From contig VNWV01000001.1 of the NCBI GenBank assembly GCA_009801085.1, forward strand, positions 4,092,001 through 4,156,000: a DNA stretch of 64,000 nt, read 5' to 3'. Below the pieces are notes generated by a model that was given only the letters and a program-made list of their open reading frames with translations, was not told the DNA's origin and made no database searches. Positions 1 to 10,049 of the stretch are shown one piece after another (positions within the stretch are counted from its first letter, which is position 1; every line of letters starts with the position of its first letter). The translations under genes and the position numbers were made by a program. The DNA comes from Lasiodiplodia sp. COLG20 (taxonomy: Eukaryota > Ascomycota > Dothideomycetes > Botryosphaeriales > Botryosphaeriaceae).

Positions 1-699
1 TCTCTCCGCCAACGTCTTCCGGACATTCCTGCTCAATTCGTCCTGGCGCGGGTGGGCTTTGAAGCATGTGGCTTGGATTGCGGCGCAAGTTATTGGTCTC
101 GTAGACTGGAGTTGTGCTGCCGTCGTTGTCTCCGGGATGTAGATAAATGGCAAATATCTCAGGCGATCTTCACGGAAGTCACGGAGATCTTGGTCGGTAA
201 GCGTAGGAGGGGAATCACTTGATACTGTGGATGAGGAAGTGCTGGGGAATGGAGAGCCGATGACTGGGTTGCTGACAAAGGGCTGAGATGAATGCAAGGA
301 GCTGGGCGGTGTAAAGAGTGTATTTTCTGGATTGCGTCGAGCCATGGAGCTTGAAGTTGAGACCGAGTCGTTTTGAGAGATTGGAGCTATGTCTTGGGTG
401 ACATTTTGTGTTCTTAGCAGCGATACCAGGTCTTCAAGTTTGGATTCCAATTGCGATCGTTTCGATGGTGTGCTTCTCTTCGCGCCCCGTTGACGGACAG
501 ATGTTGAGGGCGTGCATTCTTTCGAGAGACGGTGACACCTTCGACATACAGTCAGCAACCTTCTCTTCACCTCAGAAGCCTCAACCCACCGTTCACACTT
601 CCCAGCTTCGCGCAGCATACATCGGATCTTTGCCCGCACGCAGTTAGTGCAAGACTGACCGTATGGAGCAGGCGTCTTCCGGGTTTCGGTGCTGCTCAT
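1..699 (-). CDS. Zn(II)2Cys6 transcription factor, truncated by the window edge
   Basis: Nuclear DNA-binding regulator, N-terminal part only. Reading leftward from the ATG at 699-697, the protein starts MSSTETRKTPAPYGQSC and carries a zinc binuclear cluster: CTNCVRAKIRC, then CERCHRLSKEC. A 51-bp intron (539-589) interrupts the cluster just before its fifth Cys; removing it gives the CxxC-x6-C...CxxCx6C spacing. A Ser/Thr/Pro-rich linker follows, then the start of what is probably the fungal-specific middle homology region (RDFREDRLRYLPFIYIP). The frame is open to base 1, so the C-terminus is missing. It lies at the edge of the RiPP cluster and is transcribed away from it, so it could regulate it, but nothing in the sequence proves that. 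The class is clear; the target is unknown. Confidence 0.8.
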   Translation of the reverse strand, partial: MSSTETRKTPAPYGQSCTNCVRAKIRCMLREAGKCERWVEASEVKRRLLTVCRRCHRLSKECTPSTSVRQRGAKRSTPSKRSQLESKLEDLVSLLRTQNVTQDIAPISQNDSVSTSSSMARRNPENTLFTPPSSLHSSQPFVSNPVIGSPFPSTSSSTVSSDSPPTLTDQDLRDFREDRLRYLPFIYIPETTTAAQLQSTRPITCAAIQATCFKAHPRQDELSRNVRKTLAER

Positions 700-1651
700 G
701 TTGTGCTGTCAATCCCACAGATGTGGTTGAAGGAGTGCAGATGGTGGACGGCGGGGTTCTCATAAAGTTATCCGAAGTCCGAAATCCGGCGGTGGCAGAA
801 TCTCCAAGCTGGTAGAAACAGACCCCACGTCACGTGCTAAATGCGTCTATTACGTTTTCGGCATGTCAACCCGGACGGATGGCGCCGGACCTGAAGGAAA
901 CGGCATCCGGGCTGACCAGCTGCTGCGGCTTATGCGCCACCGGCAGAGTACCTGGTAGGGCCGACCGGCCCGAGCCATTCTCCTTGATAGCGACGGTGCC
1001 GAAGAAGGACGGTCCGGGCGTCTAGTGCGTCGTTCTTATCTACCACCAGTGAGTGATCGACGAGTGGATCCGCCGCGCCCTGCGCCATGACGCTTGATAT
1101 TTCTTCCAGACGAGCATGGAACATGGTAGCTCTTTTTACGCGTGGTCTGGATCTGCTTCACATCTGTCGAGAGATAAGCCGTGTTCTCATTGGTCGTGGG
1201 CCGGCACAGACACCGCTCTTTGGTTGATATGAAGGAAGCGTGTCTCAGTGTTACCCGAGATTCGATTCAGGCATATTTTGAGCAAGTTCCAAACACAGCA
1301 TTTTTAAGAGATGGCCGGCACCGTCCCGAGCTCGGCTTACTCGAATTGGGTCATTCCGAGGATCGAGATCACGGCGGTCGCCGCGATGCCATGTAGTATT
1401 AACAAGGAATAGAGCCGCTCGGACATTGGACATGACAGCAAGGAACAGGCAAGGGCTCAGCATAAACTACATTCAGAAGCTTGCTTATCTTGGCACCCAG
1501 GGCTAATTTGTCAACCCGGTAAGCAACGGCGCGTTAGCGCTGATGCCAACACTTCTTGGGGGGAAATCTCACCGCCCTCAGAGAACACAAATACACCCAT
1601 CGAAACACCACTTTATGCGTACTTAAGGTCCAAGAACAAATCCCCGCAACC
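700..1651. other. Intergenic region
   Basis: Divergent spacer between the C6 regulator and the FAD oxidase. No open frame with recognisable protein features, no tRNA-like fold and no repeats were seen. It should hold both promoters. Confidence 0.5.
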
Positions 1652-3572
1652 ATGGAGGCTTTCGGTTTGATGTACGAGAAAGTCGTTGGCCTCACGTTTG
1701 CTGCTGCATTAGCTTGGGGAGCAAATGCACAGAACGAGTCATGCCGCTACTTCCCTGGCGACGATCTCTGGCCGTCGGTGGCCGATTGGGCCACACTGAA
1801 CGACACGGTTGGCGGGCGGCTCATCGCCACGGTTCCCCTCGGCGCGCCGTGCCACGATCCGACCTACGATGCCACCGTCTGCAGCACTCTGCAAGCAAGC
1901 TGGACCTCGCCAGAGCTTCACGATGAATCATCCAGCTCGGTCATGGCCCCTTTCTTCGCGAACCACAGTTGCGACCCTTTCACTGCTACCGACACGCCGT
2001 GCACGCTCGGCAATTATGTCCAATACGCGATCAACGTTTCGAGTGCCGATGATGCAATTGCGGGAATCCGGTTCGCAACAGACAAGAATGTTCGCCTGGT
2101 CATCAGAAACACCGGCCACGAGTAAGTGCTCTTCCAACTGCTCAGAATAATGAACACTGACGTGGATTTAAGCTACCTCGGCAAATCTACCGGAGCCGGG
2201 TCCCTGGGTTTGTGGATGCATCATCTGAAAGACATCGAAATCATTGATTACTCGGATGCTCACTTCACGGGCAAAGCAATCAAGCTCGGCGCCGGTGTCC
2301 AAGCCGGAGAGGCTGCAGATGCAGCAGACGCCCAGGGCCTGGTCACCATTGGAGGAAATTCCCCTACTGTCGGAATTGCAGGTATGATCAAGACGTTGGC
2401 AAGGACTCTGCAAAAGCTAATCTTGTGAAGGTGGATATTCTCAAGGCGGAGGGCATACGCCTCTTGCCTCAAAGTACGGCATGGCAGCCGACCAAGTATT
2501 GGAATGGGAAGTAGTAGATGGGCTGGGCAATGTCCATATCGCAAACCGCCAAAACAACACCGACATCTACTGGGCAATGTCCGGCGGCGGCGGCAGCACT
2601 TACGGCGTGGCTCTGGCAATGACGGCTAAGCTCTACGAAGACATACCAGTGTCCGGAGCTAACATCAGCTTCGCTTCCGCTAATATTACAGCAGACAGCT
2701 TTTGGAATGCGATTGAGAAATGGTCAGAGGTGGTCTCTCCGCTTCTCGACAAGGGCATTGTTGCGAATTCGTACGCAATGAACACAAGTTTCGCGATCGC
2801 ACCAATCACCGCCCCAGGGATCACTGCAGACGAGCTATCCTCTCTGCTTCAGCCGTACCTCAGCCACCTCGATGGTCTTGGGATCCCATACCAGCATTCC
2901 GTCGTCCAATTTCCAGGATATCTTGCTCAACACGATGCCATGACGCCGGTACAGGGAGTCGGCACTACTCAGGGCGGCAGCTGGATTATTCCAAGAGCCG
3001 TCGTGCGGGAACGTAACGATGAGTTGACAGCGGCTTTCCGGAGCGTGGCGAACGACGGGGGGATAGTTGTCAATCTTCATTTGAGGCCCTCGAAAGAGGT
3101 TGCTGGCGATGTCGATAACGCGGTGCTGCCAGCATGGAGAGACGCGGATATGGCGTCTGTCATTGCGACGTCAGTGCAACCTTTGCCTATTACCCATGTT
3201 TTTATGCTGACACCTCTTTTATGCAGACTGTGGAACTTTACTGCCCCGTGGTCGGAAATGGTGGCCGACCAGGAAAAAATAACGAACAAATACGTTCCGA
3301 TGTTCAGCTCATTGGCACCAGAGTCTGGTACTTATATGAACGAGGTATGCTTGTTGAAACACCCAATTCATCCCAGATTCCAAATTGAATAACTGTTCCA
3401 GGCGGACTACAACCAACCTGATTGGCAAACTGCTTTTTACGGAGCGAACTACGACAGACTGAGGAGTGTCAAAGCAAAATATGACCCGCATGACGTCTTT
3501 TACGCAACTACAGCTGTGGGAAGTGATGAATGGGTTATTCATGAAGGTGGACGGCTATGCAAGGTTAATTAA
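1652..3572 (+). CDS. Secreted FAD-linked oxidase, berberine-bridge-enzyme-like
   Basis: Flavin-dependent oxidase of the PCMH/BBE family, expected to oxidise or dehydrogenate a small molecule in the secretory pathway or outside the cell. Five exons: introns 2122-2172, 2382-2430, 3170-3226 and 3345-3401. Splicing restores [17 protein letters not shown] (FAD-binding core, with the His used for flavin attachment in this family), then [12 protein letters not shown], and at the C-terminus the BBE domain ([18 protein letters not shown]). The N-terminus has a hydrophobic signal peptide ending near GANAQ. Where bicovalent BBEs have a flavin-binding Cys, this protein reads [10 protein letters not shown], so at most one covalent link is expected. 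Start at 1652; Met at 1670 is an alternative. It is the first gene of the putative RiPP cluster, so late oxidation of the peptide is a reasonable guess. Confidence 0.88.
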
Positions 3573-4381
3573 GCGCACACAAAGAAGGAGGATTACGAGA
3601 GCAGCTGCAAACGTAAATGCCGCAAAGCCGCGGTACTGACTGCCAACACCCACAACTTCGAGTCTTGTTTAACGAACGAACTACGTATTCTGAACTTTTC
3701 GTTCCAAGATTGCCCACTTTGCATTGCAATTGGGTTGAAGTGACAAATGCAGAGTGTCGGGACTTCGTAAAACATACGAATACGGCACTTTACGATCTTC
3801 CAATTTAATCGCGCTACATTCCACTTTCACACGTCACGACCGAGAAGAACCGCCGTCAAGATGATCATTGTAATTCTTGACCAGCGTATGAGTAGCACTC
3901 GCCCCACATCCGCGTGTGCATGTGGGGCACGCTGCCACATTTGGGGGAAAAGTGGTAGGCTGTTGCACCCTTCCTCTTCGATAGAGCAAATCACAACCTG
4001 AACAAATACTTTAAGTGCAGGGTGCTAATGCTTTTAAGGTAACCCTGGGTCTCACTTCATTACAAACGACTAAGCGAGTCGACGCCTTACCCTTCGTTTC
4101 GAGCTGCCCTAGCAGCCACCAAGGAAGGTCAAGAACAGTTTCTTAAGCGTGTAAGAGTCACCTCAGAAGAATTAACCCGAAGAAACAACTAATCAGAATT
4201 GTGAAATATTTCGTGCATTGAGAGCAGGTATACATTTGGCGACATAGTAGAATTCGGTGTGCTGTCTACGCGTAACGGATAGGTGAGCTTGGGGCCAGCT
4301 ATCTGATTTATACACCGAGATGTCAAGGTTTTAATCAGAGCTCAGGTTTACCCCTTGCTCTATGTACGCCATACTATTGAA
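3573..4381. other. Intergenic region between convergent genes
   Basis: Terminator-side spacer of the FAD oxidase (plus) and the lipocalin-like gene (minus). No coding potential recognised. Confidence 0.5.
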
Positions 4382-5562
4382 TCAAAAGTTGAGCCCATAA
4401 GTGAACTCGTCGAAGAACGCTTTCCCCTCAAAAGTCTCATTGCGACCCTCAATGCCCCCCTTTGCCAGCCCGGTGCCCCGAGTATACACCACCCTATCAT
4501 ACGTAAGGAACTCCTTGGTGACATTGACGACGAACGTCTCCCCATTGCCCAGATCGAACCTCGACTCGACGCCCGAAACGGAAGCCAAGCCCCCGGCAGG
4601 CGGCCAGGTAGCATTGAGACCCCAGGGCCTCGTCACGACGGCGTCCGCCTCGCAGCTGATCAGCATGATCTCTCCATCCTTGGCAATGTAGCTCCGGTGG
4701 TATTCGACGTCGCTGTAGTCGAGCAGGTCGTACCACACGAGCGAATACGGGCCGAGGCGGGCGTGGCCCCAGTCCCAGAACTTGGGGCTCTTGAGCACCG
4801 TCTTGTCGCCCCAGTTCTTGTCGTGGTAGCCTGTGCCGGTGAACTTGAGGGCGGTACCGTTGATGGTCAGGTCGGCCGAGACGTCGGCGTCCGGGAGCGC
4901 GTTGGACCAGAAGAAGCGCGGGAGGTGCATCTGCGTCTGGCCGGGCACGTTGGCGGAGCAGGGGTAGTGCGCGGGTGCGCGCTGGGGACACGTGCGATGA
5001 GCGTGGAGAGACTCTTGGAAGGCTTCAGATATCTGTGACTTACCGACTTGAAGTTGAGCGTGCCGTGGATGCCGAGTTCGGGGGAGTCGAACGTTACGTC
5101 GTACTCCACGTTCTCGGCCTCCAGGTTCGTTCCCTTGAAGCTGGCCCCGGCTCCCTTCCAATGGCCCTCCACGCCGTGAGGTCCGTTGCTGATGACGGCT
5201 CCGCCCGGCGCGAGTACCTGGTTCCAGTATGTCGTCCCATTCGCAAACACGCCGGACACTTCGACGGCCAACGGCTGGGAGGTGCCGATGTCGCCGGCAT
5301 TGTAGAAAACAATGTTCACGGCGGAGCCGTCTGACGAGGACATGGCATCGAACCACCAGTAGTCATACGATGTCGTGTTGGCAGACGTCCGCATCTTGAA
5401 ACCATCGAGGTTGCCGGGAACGGAGAGGGTTTCAATCTGGACGGTGCCGTTGTGGAAGGCGGGTTCAAGGAAGATTTTGTCTTTATGAACTGGCCCGGCT
5501 TGGGCAAAAGAAGGTAGCAACAGTGACATCGTTGATGTCGCTGCAAAGAGGAGTGAATGCAT
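4382..5562 (-). CDS. Secreted CrtC/AttH-fold (Diels-Alderase-like) protein
   Basis: Two exons with an intron at 4982-5043. The ATG at 5562-5560 opens a signal peptide (MHSLLFAATSTMSLLLPSFA). The mature protein has the double-lipocalin look of the hydroxyneurosporene-synthase-like family: EPAFHNGTVQIETLSVPG near the start, YDYWWFDAM, GVEGHWKG, and in the second half YHDKNWGD followed by FWDWGHARLGPYSLVWYDLL. Fungal members include pericyclases (decalin-forming Diels-Alderases) and other cyclases or isomerases. Length is about 370 residues, normal for the family. A TATA-like stretch (minus-strand GGATATAAGA, about 5658-5667) lies roughly 100 bp upstream. Pericyclase relatives usually sit beside a PKS-NRPS; here the neighbour is a RiPP precursor and no PKS is present, so the substrate may be the peptide. 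That is inference. Confidence 0.8.
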
Positions 5563-6244
5563 ATTGGGAAACGAGCGGTAAGGTGCAGATCTTTGAAGCG
5601 AATGTGTAGTCTCTGCGAGATGATGCTGACAGGAGTACAGTATGAGGGCGCACCGCGTCTTATATCCCCCCTGCCGGCTCCTGGGTGCTAGGAAGTCCAC
5701 GTGTTTCGCTACGCCCGTTCTGCTCGGAAAGCGGTTGGTTATGCGTGCCGATGCAAAGCACTGACCTCGCAGAGTCCTTGCCTGTTGACACACCGGCTTC
5801 TCACACTCAACTCACAGCTTAGTCCATGGATCGAAGTAGTCGCCGTACCGTACTTGCTGCAAGTTTATTGGCGGTGCATATGGAAACCCGTATGTAGGTG
5901 GGTAGAGTTGCCGGATGTGGTATGGCCAAAAACTTAGCGCATATTCGTATTATCTCGTATTCGCAACACCATTTTGGCTTACATACTCGGGCAAAGGCGT
6001 CCTCCTCAGTGAAGCGGAGGGTGAAGAAATATCATCAATAGCCTCGATCCTGGTACATCTGTAGATTTCAAGACATTTATCTCACTATTGTAGTTGCAAT
6101 GCAAGTACGAAGTTTGTTAACGGAAGAATTGTTTGAAAATAGACTAATCACTTAATCCACAAGTTCTTAGACTTTCTCCCGTCGAAATGCCCGGTCTGCC
6201 GCCCGGACCACAAGTTGATCGCCAAGTAACTGGACCTGGGCCGT
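5563..6244. other. Intergenic region
   Basis: Promoter side of the lipocalin-like gene and 3' side of the RiPP precursor gene. No coding feature recognised. Confidence 0.5.
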
Positions 6245-7248
6245 CTACTCAGAGTCGGCGGTCGCCTCGTCCCGCTTGAAGTTGTACCAGGCATACTTCT
6301 GATCATCGACAGCGTCAGGGGTAGCGGCCTCAGCGGCACTGTTCTCCTCCCTCTTGAAGTTGTACCAGGCGTACTTCTGGTCATCGACCGCATCAGGAGC
6401 CGCCTCAGCCGCACTCTCCTCGTCGCGCTTGAAGTTGTACCAGGCGTATTTCTGATCGTCAACAGCATCGGGGGAGACCTCGGCGGCGCTTTCTTCGCCC
6501 CTCTTGAAGTTGTACCACGCGTACTTCTGGTCATCAACGGCGTCGGCGGCAGGCTGGGCCGCACTTCCCTCCTCCCTCTTGAAGTTGTACCAGGCATACT
6601 TCTGATCATCGACGGCAGCAGGGGCAGCAGCCTCGGCAGCACTCTCCTCACCACGCTTAAAGTTGTACCAAGCGTACTTCTGGTCGTCAACAGCGTCGGC
6701 GGCGGGCTGAGCCGGGGCACTCTCTTCATCGCGCTTGAAGTTGTACCAAGCGTACTTCTGGTCGTCAACCGCGTCGGCCTTAGCCTCGTCGCGCTTGAAA
6801 TTGTACCAGGCGTACTTTTGGTCATCAACAGCGTCAGGGGCAGCCTTAGCCTGAGCGGCGCTCTCCTCGTCACGCTTGAAGTTATACCAGGCGTACTTCT
6901 GATCGTCGACCGCGTCGGGTTTGGCTTCGTCACGCTTGAAGTTGTACCAAGCGTACTTTTGGTCGTCGACGGCATCGGCCTTGGCCTCATCCCGTTTGAA
7001 GTTGTACCAGGCGTATTTCTGGTCGTCGACGGCATTGGGCTCGGCGGCAGCAGCCTCGGCGGCATCGCGGGCGTCGATGTTTTGCACCGCAGCGTCGGAA
7101 TCAGCAACGGGTGCGGGCACGGCTGCGGAAAGTCTCAGTGATGTGAACTTCAACCAGGGCAACTTGGATACACACCGATAGGAGTGGCCGCAGCCATGGC
7201 GGTCAAAAGCATGACCACAGCGGTCGGGGCGGAGATCTTGGACTGCAT
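6245..7248 (-). CDS. RiPP precursor peptide with 11 Kex2-bounded core repeats (dikaritin/UstA-type)
   Basis: Secreted precursor of a ribosomally made, modified peptide. Two exons (7177-7248 plus base 7176, and 6245-7122); the 53-bp intron 7123-7175 falls at the end of the signal peptide MQSKISAPTAVVMLLTAMAA. Spliced length is 316 residues: signal, a short Ala-rich leader (VPAPVADSDAAVQNIDARDA), then 11 tandem units to the stop. Every unit holds AVDDQKYAWYNFKR unchanged, followed by an acidic/Ala spacer of 6-13 residues. Lys-Arg closes every unit, as expected for Kex2 processing in the Golgi, which would free 11 equal peptides. The likely core is YAWYNF, with AVDDQ(K) as recognition sequence; the exact core ends are inferred. 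Architecture (signal peptide, repeats, KR sites, adjacent UstYa genes) matches the ustiloxin/phomopsin/asperipin class of fungal cyclic RiPPs. I cannot say from memory whether this core has been reported. Confidence 0.93.
6248..7033 (-). repeat. Coding tandem repeat: 11 units of 20-27 codons
   Basis: Unit lengths in translation order (right to left) are 20, 20, 27, 20, 26, 26, 25, 25, 25, 26 and 22 codons. The 14-residue block is identical in all units at the protein level, while its codons differ: core Ala is written GCC, GCT or GCG, and Gln as CAG or CAA. Spacers differ in sequence and length (DEAKA, DEESAAQAKAAP, GEESAAEVSP, EENSAAEAATP and others). Confidence 0.95.
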
Positions 7249-8171
7249 GATCGAGGATCCAATCGGCAACGAATGAAACAAGTGTTCTGCTGGTTTCCTT
7301 CGTCCAGCGCAGGCATTGTGCCTTTATATATGTGTTGATCAGTACACCGTCGGCCTCTTCTGTTGCATCATTCCTTGACACTCCGCCAGAGGAGGAGCAC
7401 TCTCTCCGAGACGATTTGGGCAGCTCGATTCCAGCCTGAATGGCGCAAGTCATGCAATGAATGGCGACTCGCAGTTGGTGTTGATACTTCAGTCCTACTG
7501 TCACCGGCTTCTGCCAAGATGTGTTGCGGAATGCACCCTTAGTCGTGAAGCGAGCGTGACGTACTTGGTTGGGCAGGTCCTTGACTCGACTCCGGTCAAG
7601 CCTATTGGATCTGCGTGCTTGACACTGTAGTACCGTACAAGCTTTCTCGGATAGCAGAATCTCCGAAGTGGCACCTAATGTTGGCTAGTCGCTAGTAGCC
7701 GCTATACACGATGAAGATGTCGTGCAGCGTCGTATCTACAGGAATACGCCGCGCGATTAATACACCGATCACCGAAGAGAAGACGCTATGGCCAGGGTCC
7801 ATCTTATCGGCTGCAACAACACGAAGGTTCATGCCGACACACAAATTGAAACTTTTGCTAGGATTATTATTCACCTGGTTGACGCAAGAGCGCCCGCGCG
7901 ATAGGTGCCCGAAGGGGATGGGCCACGGCTGAATCTGAAACTGTCTATGAACTTAGATCCAACGACAGACGTCGTGCATGATTGCCTAAGGAGCGTCAAG
8001 ACAAGACTTTCAGTTTTCATCCGGCTGGCTAGAGGTCACCGAGGGTCCTGTCCACCTACCTCGTCGAAACCACCTGCTTTCCTGCCGGCACACACTTTGA
8101 TCTATCTGTCAGGTACGGACGTATTCTTCCCCACTTCTCCATCCCACTCTGTTGCTGACCTCACCAGAAAT
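7249..8171. other. Bidirectional promoter region, RiPP precursor / UstYa-like gene
   Basis: Divergent 0.9-kb spacer between the precursor (minus) and the first UstYa-family gene (plus), suggesting shared control. Besides the TATA box near 7325 no defined site was identified. A short open frame on the minus strand (7692-7874) has no convincing family resemblance. Confidence 0.5.
7321..7330 (-). promoter_or_regulatory. Probable TATA box of the RiPP precursor gene
   Basis: Minus-strand TATATAAAGG, about 73-82 bp upstream of the precursor ATG. Position and sequence fit a core promoter; no transcription start is known. Confidence 0.5.
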
Positions 8172-8984
8172 ATGTCTCCCACCTTCTCAAAGCAAATAGA
8201 GTGGCTCCGAGGAATGTGGCCTCCAACTTGGTCAGGGAGCTACTCTCGTGCAGCTGGGGAAGAGCAACCTTTGGCACATGACAGGCCGTGGCACGAAGAC
8301 AACATGGGGAGAGGACCAGAAACTCCCGACGCCGAGATCAAGCACGAAGGGAGCTACGAAGACATGGCACCTGGTGCGGAGCAGCAGCAGCAGCATCAGC
8401 GGCGGAGGCGATGGCAATCAAAATGGCAACACGCATGGCGGCTCCTCGTCGTCCTCCTAGCGCTGTGGGGCACATTCGACCTTTGCCACCGCGCGGCACG
8501 ACCGCTTCTCTCCCGCCTGGCGCACCCACACATCTCAGACGCATCATTCTGGTGCCGCAAAGCGTGCCCACAGATAGCAGTCGAGGCGAGGCGGCAGGGA
8601 TGCGTGTTCGACGAGCTGGAGAACCGCTTCACCAAGCCCGAATGCATCAACGCGGACATCACTGACGAGTTCACGCGGGCTGGGCCTGGCCCGGACGGAT
8701 CCTGGTTCTACAGGACGGAGATCGACGGCAATATGACGACGGTCAACGTCTCGCAGGTGATCGAGCTGATCGAGCCTGGCAGGATGGTGTGGCAGACGAC
8801 CAGGTGGCATCTGCTGCACTGCATGTTTGTTTGGCGGAAGATCTCGCTGAGCCGTTTTGATGGGACGCTGTTGCCGATGAATAGGGAGGAGGAGGCAACG
8901 CATGGGGAACATTGTGAGAGGCTGGTGGCGAGCTTCCTTGTTGGGGGTGAGATGGATGATTATTTGGCGCATACGGAGTACTGA
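8172..8984 (+). CDS. UstYa-family (DUF3328) oxidase, copy 1
   Basis: Single-exon, about 270 residues, membrane-anchored oxidative cyclase of the UstYa family. The start at 8172 (MSPTFSKQIEWLRGMWPPTW) is chosen because upstream codons look non-coding. A polar, Gln/Arg-rich N-terminus leads to one transmembrane helix (LLVVLLALWGTFDL), giving a type II topology with a lumenal catalytic part. This has CPQIAVEARRQGCVFDELEN and P-x-x-C further on, then the two family motifs: RWHLLHCMF (HxxHC) and THGEHC (HxxHC). Family members close macrocycles on RiPP cores, for example ether links to Tyr in ustiloxin-type peptides. It is divergently paired with the precursor across 0.9 kb. Which bond it makes is unknown. 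Confidence 0.85.
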   Translation: MSPTFSKQIEWLRGMWPPTWSGSYSRAAGEEQPLAHDRPWHEDNMGRGPETPDAEIKHEGSYEDMAPGAEQQQQHQRRRRWQSKWQHAWRLLVVLLALWGTFDLCHRAARPLLSRLAHPHISDASFWCRKACPQIAVEARRQGCVFDELENRFTKPECINADITDEFTRAGPGPDGSWFYRTEIDGNMTTVNVSQVIELIEPGRMVWQTTRWHLLHCMFVWRKISLSRFDGTLLPMNREEEATHGEHCERLVASFLVGGEMDDYLAHTEY

Positions 8985-9302
8985 GATGTCTGACTGAGAA
9001 ATGCTCCTTTCGGCCTTGTTCGCTTGTGTAATATAGTTCTGTCAAATGAAAGGGAATTCAACTCACTTCTTTCTGAAAATCATCTTTGCCTTGCTCCTTG
9101 TCATACGTCCTTCAGCACCTCAGAACCAACAGTGTGAAGATGATCGTGAAGCTTGTACCCTACATCATCGTTTGATTCACTGTTCTTGCTCACGATCAAA
9201 TGTTCATCTGTTCAAATTGCCATCGCCCTCCCATTTTCTCCTGATCATGAAGACACGCCCTCAACTATGATACAAGCAAACTATATACATCAGACAGCAA
9301 CC
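8985..9302. other. Short spacer between convergent UstYa-family genes
   Basis: 3' flanks of copies 1 and 2. Nothing else seen. Confidence 0.5.
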
Positions 9303-10049
9303 TCACTGATGCCCATGCCAAGTCGGCATCACCCCATGCGTCTCCGGATCCGCCTTCACATCCCTCCACGAATAATCGCACGTCGGAAACTTGAGATGCA
9401 ACAAGCTATTGAAAAACCACGGATCGACATCATACCGCGGCATCATATTGTTACAGTGCTGCCCGTGGTGCCAATCCGCCGTCCAATTGTCCATCGGCCG
9501 ATCAAACATGACGGAACGCATGTACTTCTTCATGATCAGCGAGCAGTGCGCCATGTGCTGGTACCACGGCACCCACGCCTCGCGCACCTCGCCGGCGCGG
9601 CACGCCGCCACGAACGCCGCGTCCGTGTCGCTGCTGTCGTTGGCCGTCCGCGAGAAGGTCCAGTCCGCGTGCCCGTCCCACTCCGCGCCTAGCTCCTCGT
9701 CGTAGCACGCGGCCGGCACCCACGCGAAGTTGTGCATCTCGAAGCGGCAGCCAAGCGCGCGGGCTTCGGCGGGGGTGGAGCCGCATTGGTTGATGGGGAG
9801 GCGGGAGGAGGCGTTCCAGCGGATGGTCAGGTGCCCGGCGCGGGTGAGGGCCGCGATGGCGGCCATGGTGAGGAGGAGTAGGATGCCCACCGAGAGTTTT
9901 GCGAAGTGCCGTCTGAGGAAGCTGCGGCGTGGAGAGGGCGCTATCCTCATCGGCTTGTCGGCGAACCCATCTTCTTCGAAGGCGTCATCGCTGTTGTTGG
10001 AAGCTCTGGAGAGACTTGTATATTTGAACGGTTGTGATAACGACAGCAT
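9303..10049 (-). CDS. UstYa-family (DUF3328) oxidase, copy 2
   Basis: Single exon, 248 residues from the ATG at 10049-10047 (MLSLSQPFKYTSLSRASNNS); an upstream in-frame Met at 10136 would add 29 residues. One transmembrane helix (LSVGILLLLTMAAIAAL) follows a basic stretch. The lumenal part has CGSTPAEARALGCRFEMHNF and AWVPAACYDEEL, then the paired motifs WYQHMAHC and WHHGQHC. The GCxF...WxPxxC segment is shared with the copy at 12187-12990, so these two form one subtype. Transcribed convergently towards copy 1. Expected to act with the other UstYa proteins on the Kex2-released peptides in the Golgi lumen. Confidence 0.87.
   Translation of the reverse strand: MLSLSQPFKYTSLSRASNNSDDAFEEDGFADKPMRIAPSPRRSFLRRHFAKLSVGILLLLTMAAIAALTRAGHLTIRWNASSRLPINQCGSTPAEARALGCRFEMHNFAWVPAACYDEELGAEWDGHADWTFSRTANDSSDTDAAFVAACRAGEVREAWVPWYQHMAHCSLIMKKYMRSVMFDRPMDNWTADWHHGQHCNNMMPRYDVDPWFFNSLLHLKFPTCDYSWRDVKADPETHGVMPTWHGHQ

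Noticed and set aside
6248..7033. Regular repeats resembling a CRISPR array
   Set aside because: Units are coding, spacing is 60-81 bp with no unique spacers, and the genome is fungal.
6148..7107. Long overlapping frame on the same strand as the RiPP precursor
   Set aside because: A shifted reading of the repeat array, giving Arg/Thr/Pro-rich low-complexity protein with no signal peptide.
7692..7874. Short minus-strand frame with a vague resemblance to a GMC oxidoreductase tail
   Set aside because: The resemblance (NLRVVAAD) is too short to support and no upstream domain exists; treated as part of the promoter region.
9153..9692. Plus-strand frame over UstYa copy 2
   Set aside because: Antisense to a gene with both HxxHC motifs; protein has no features.
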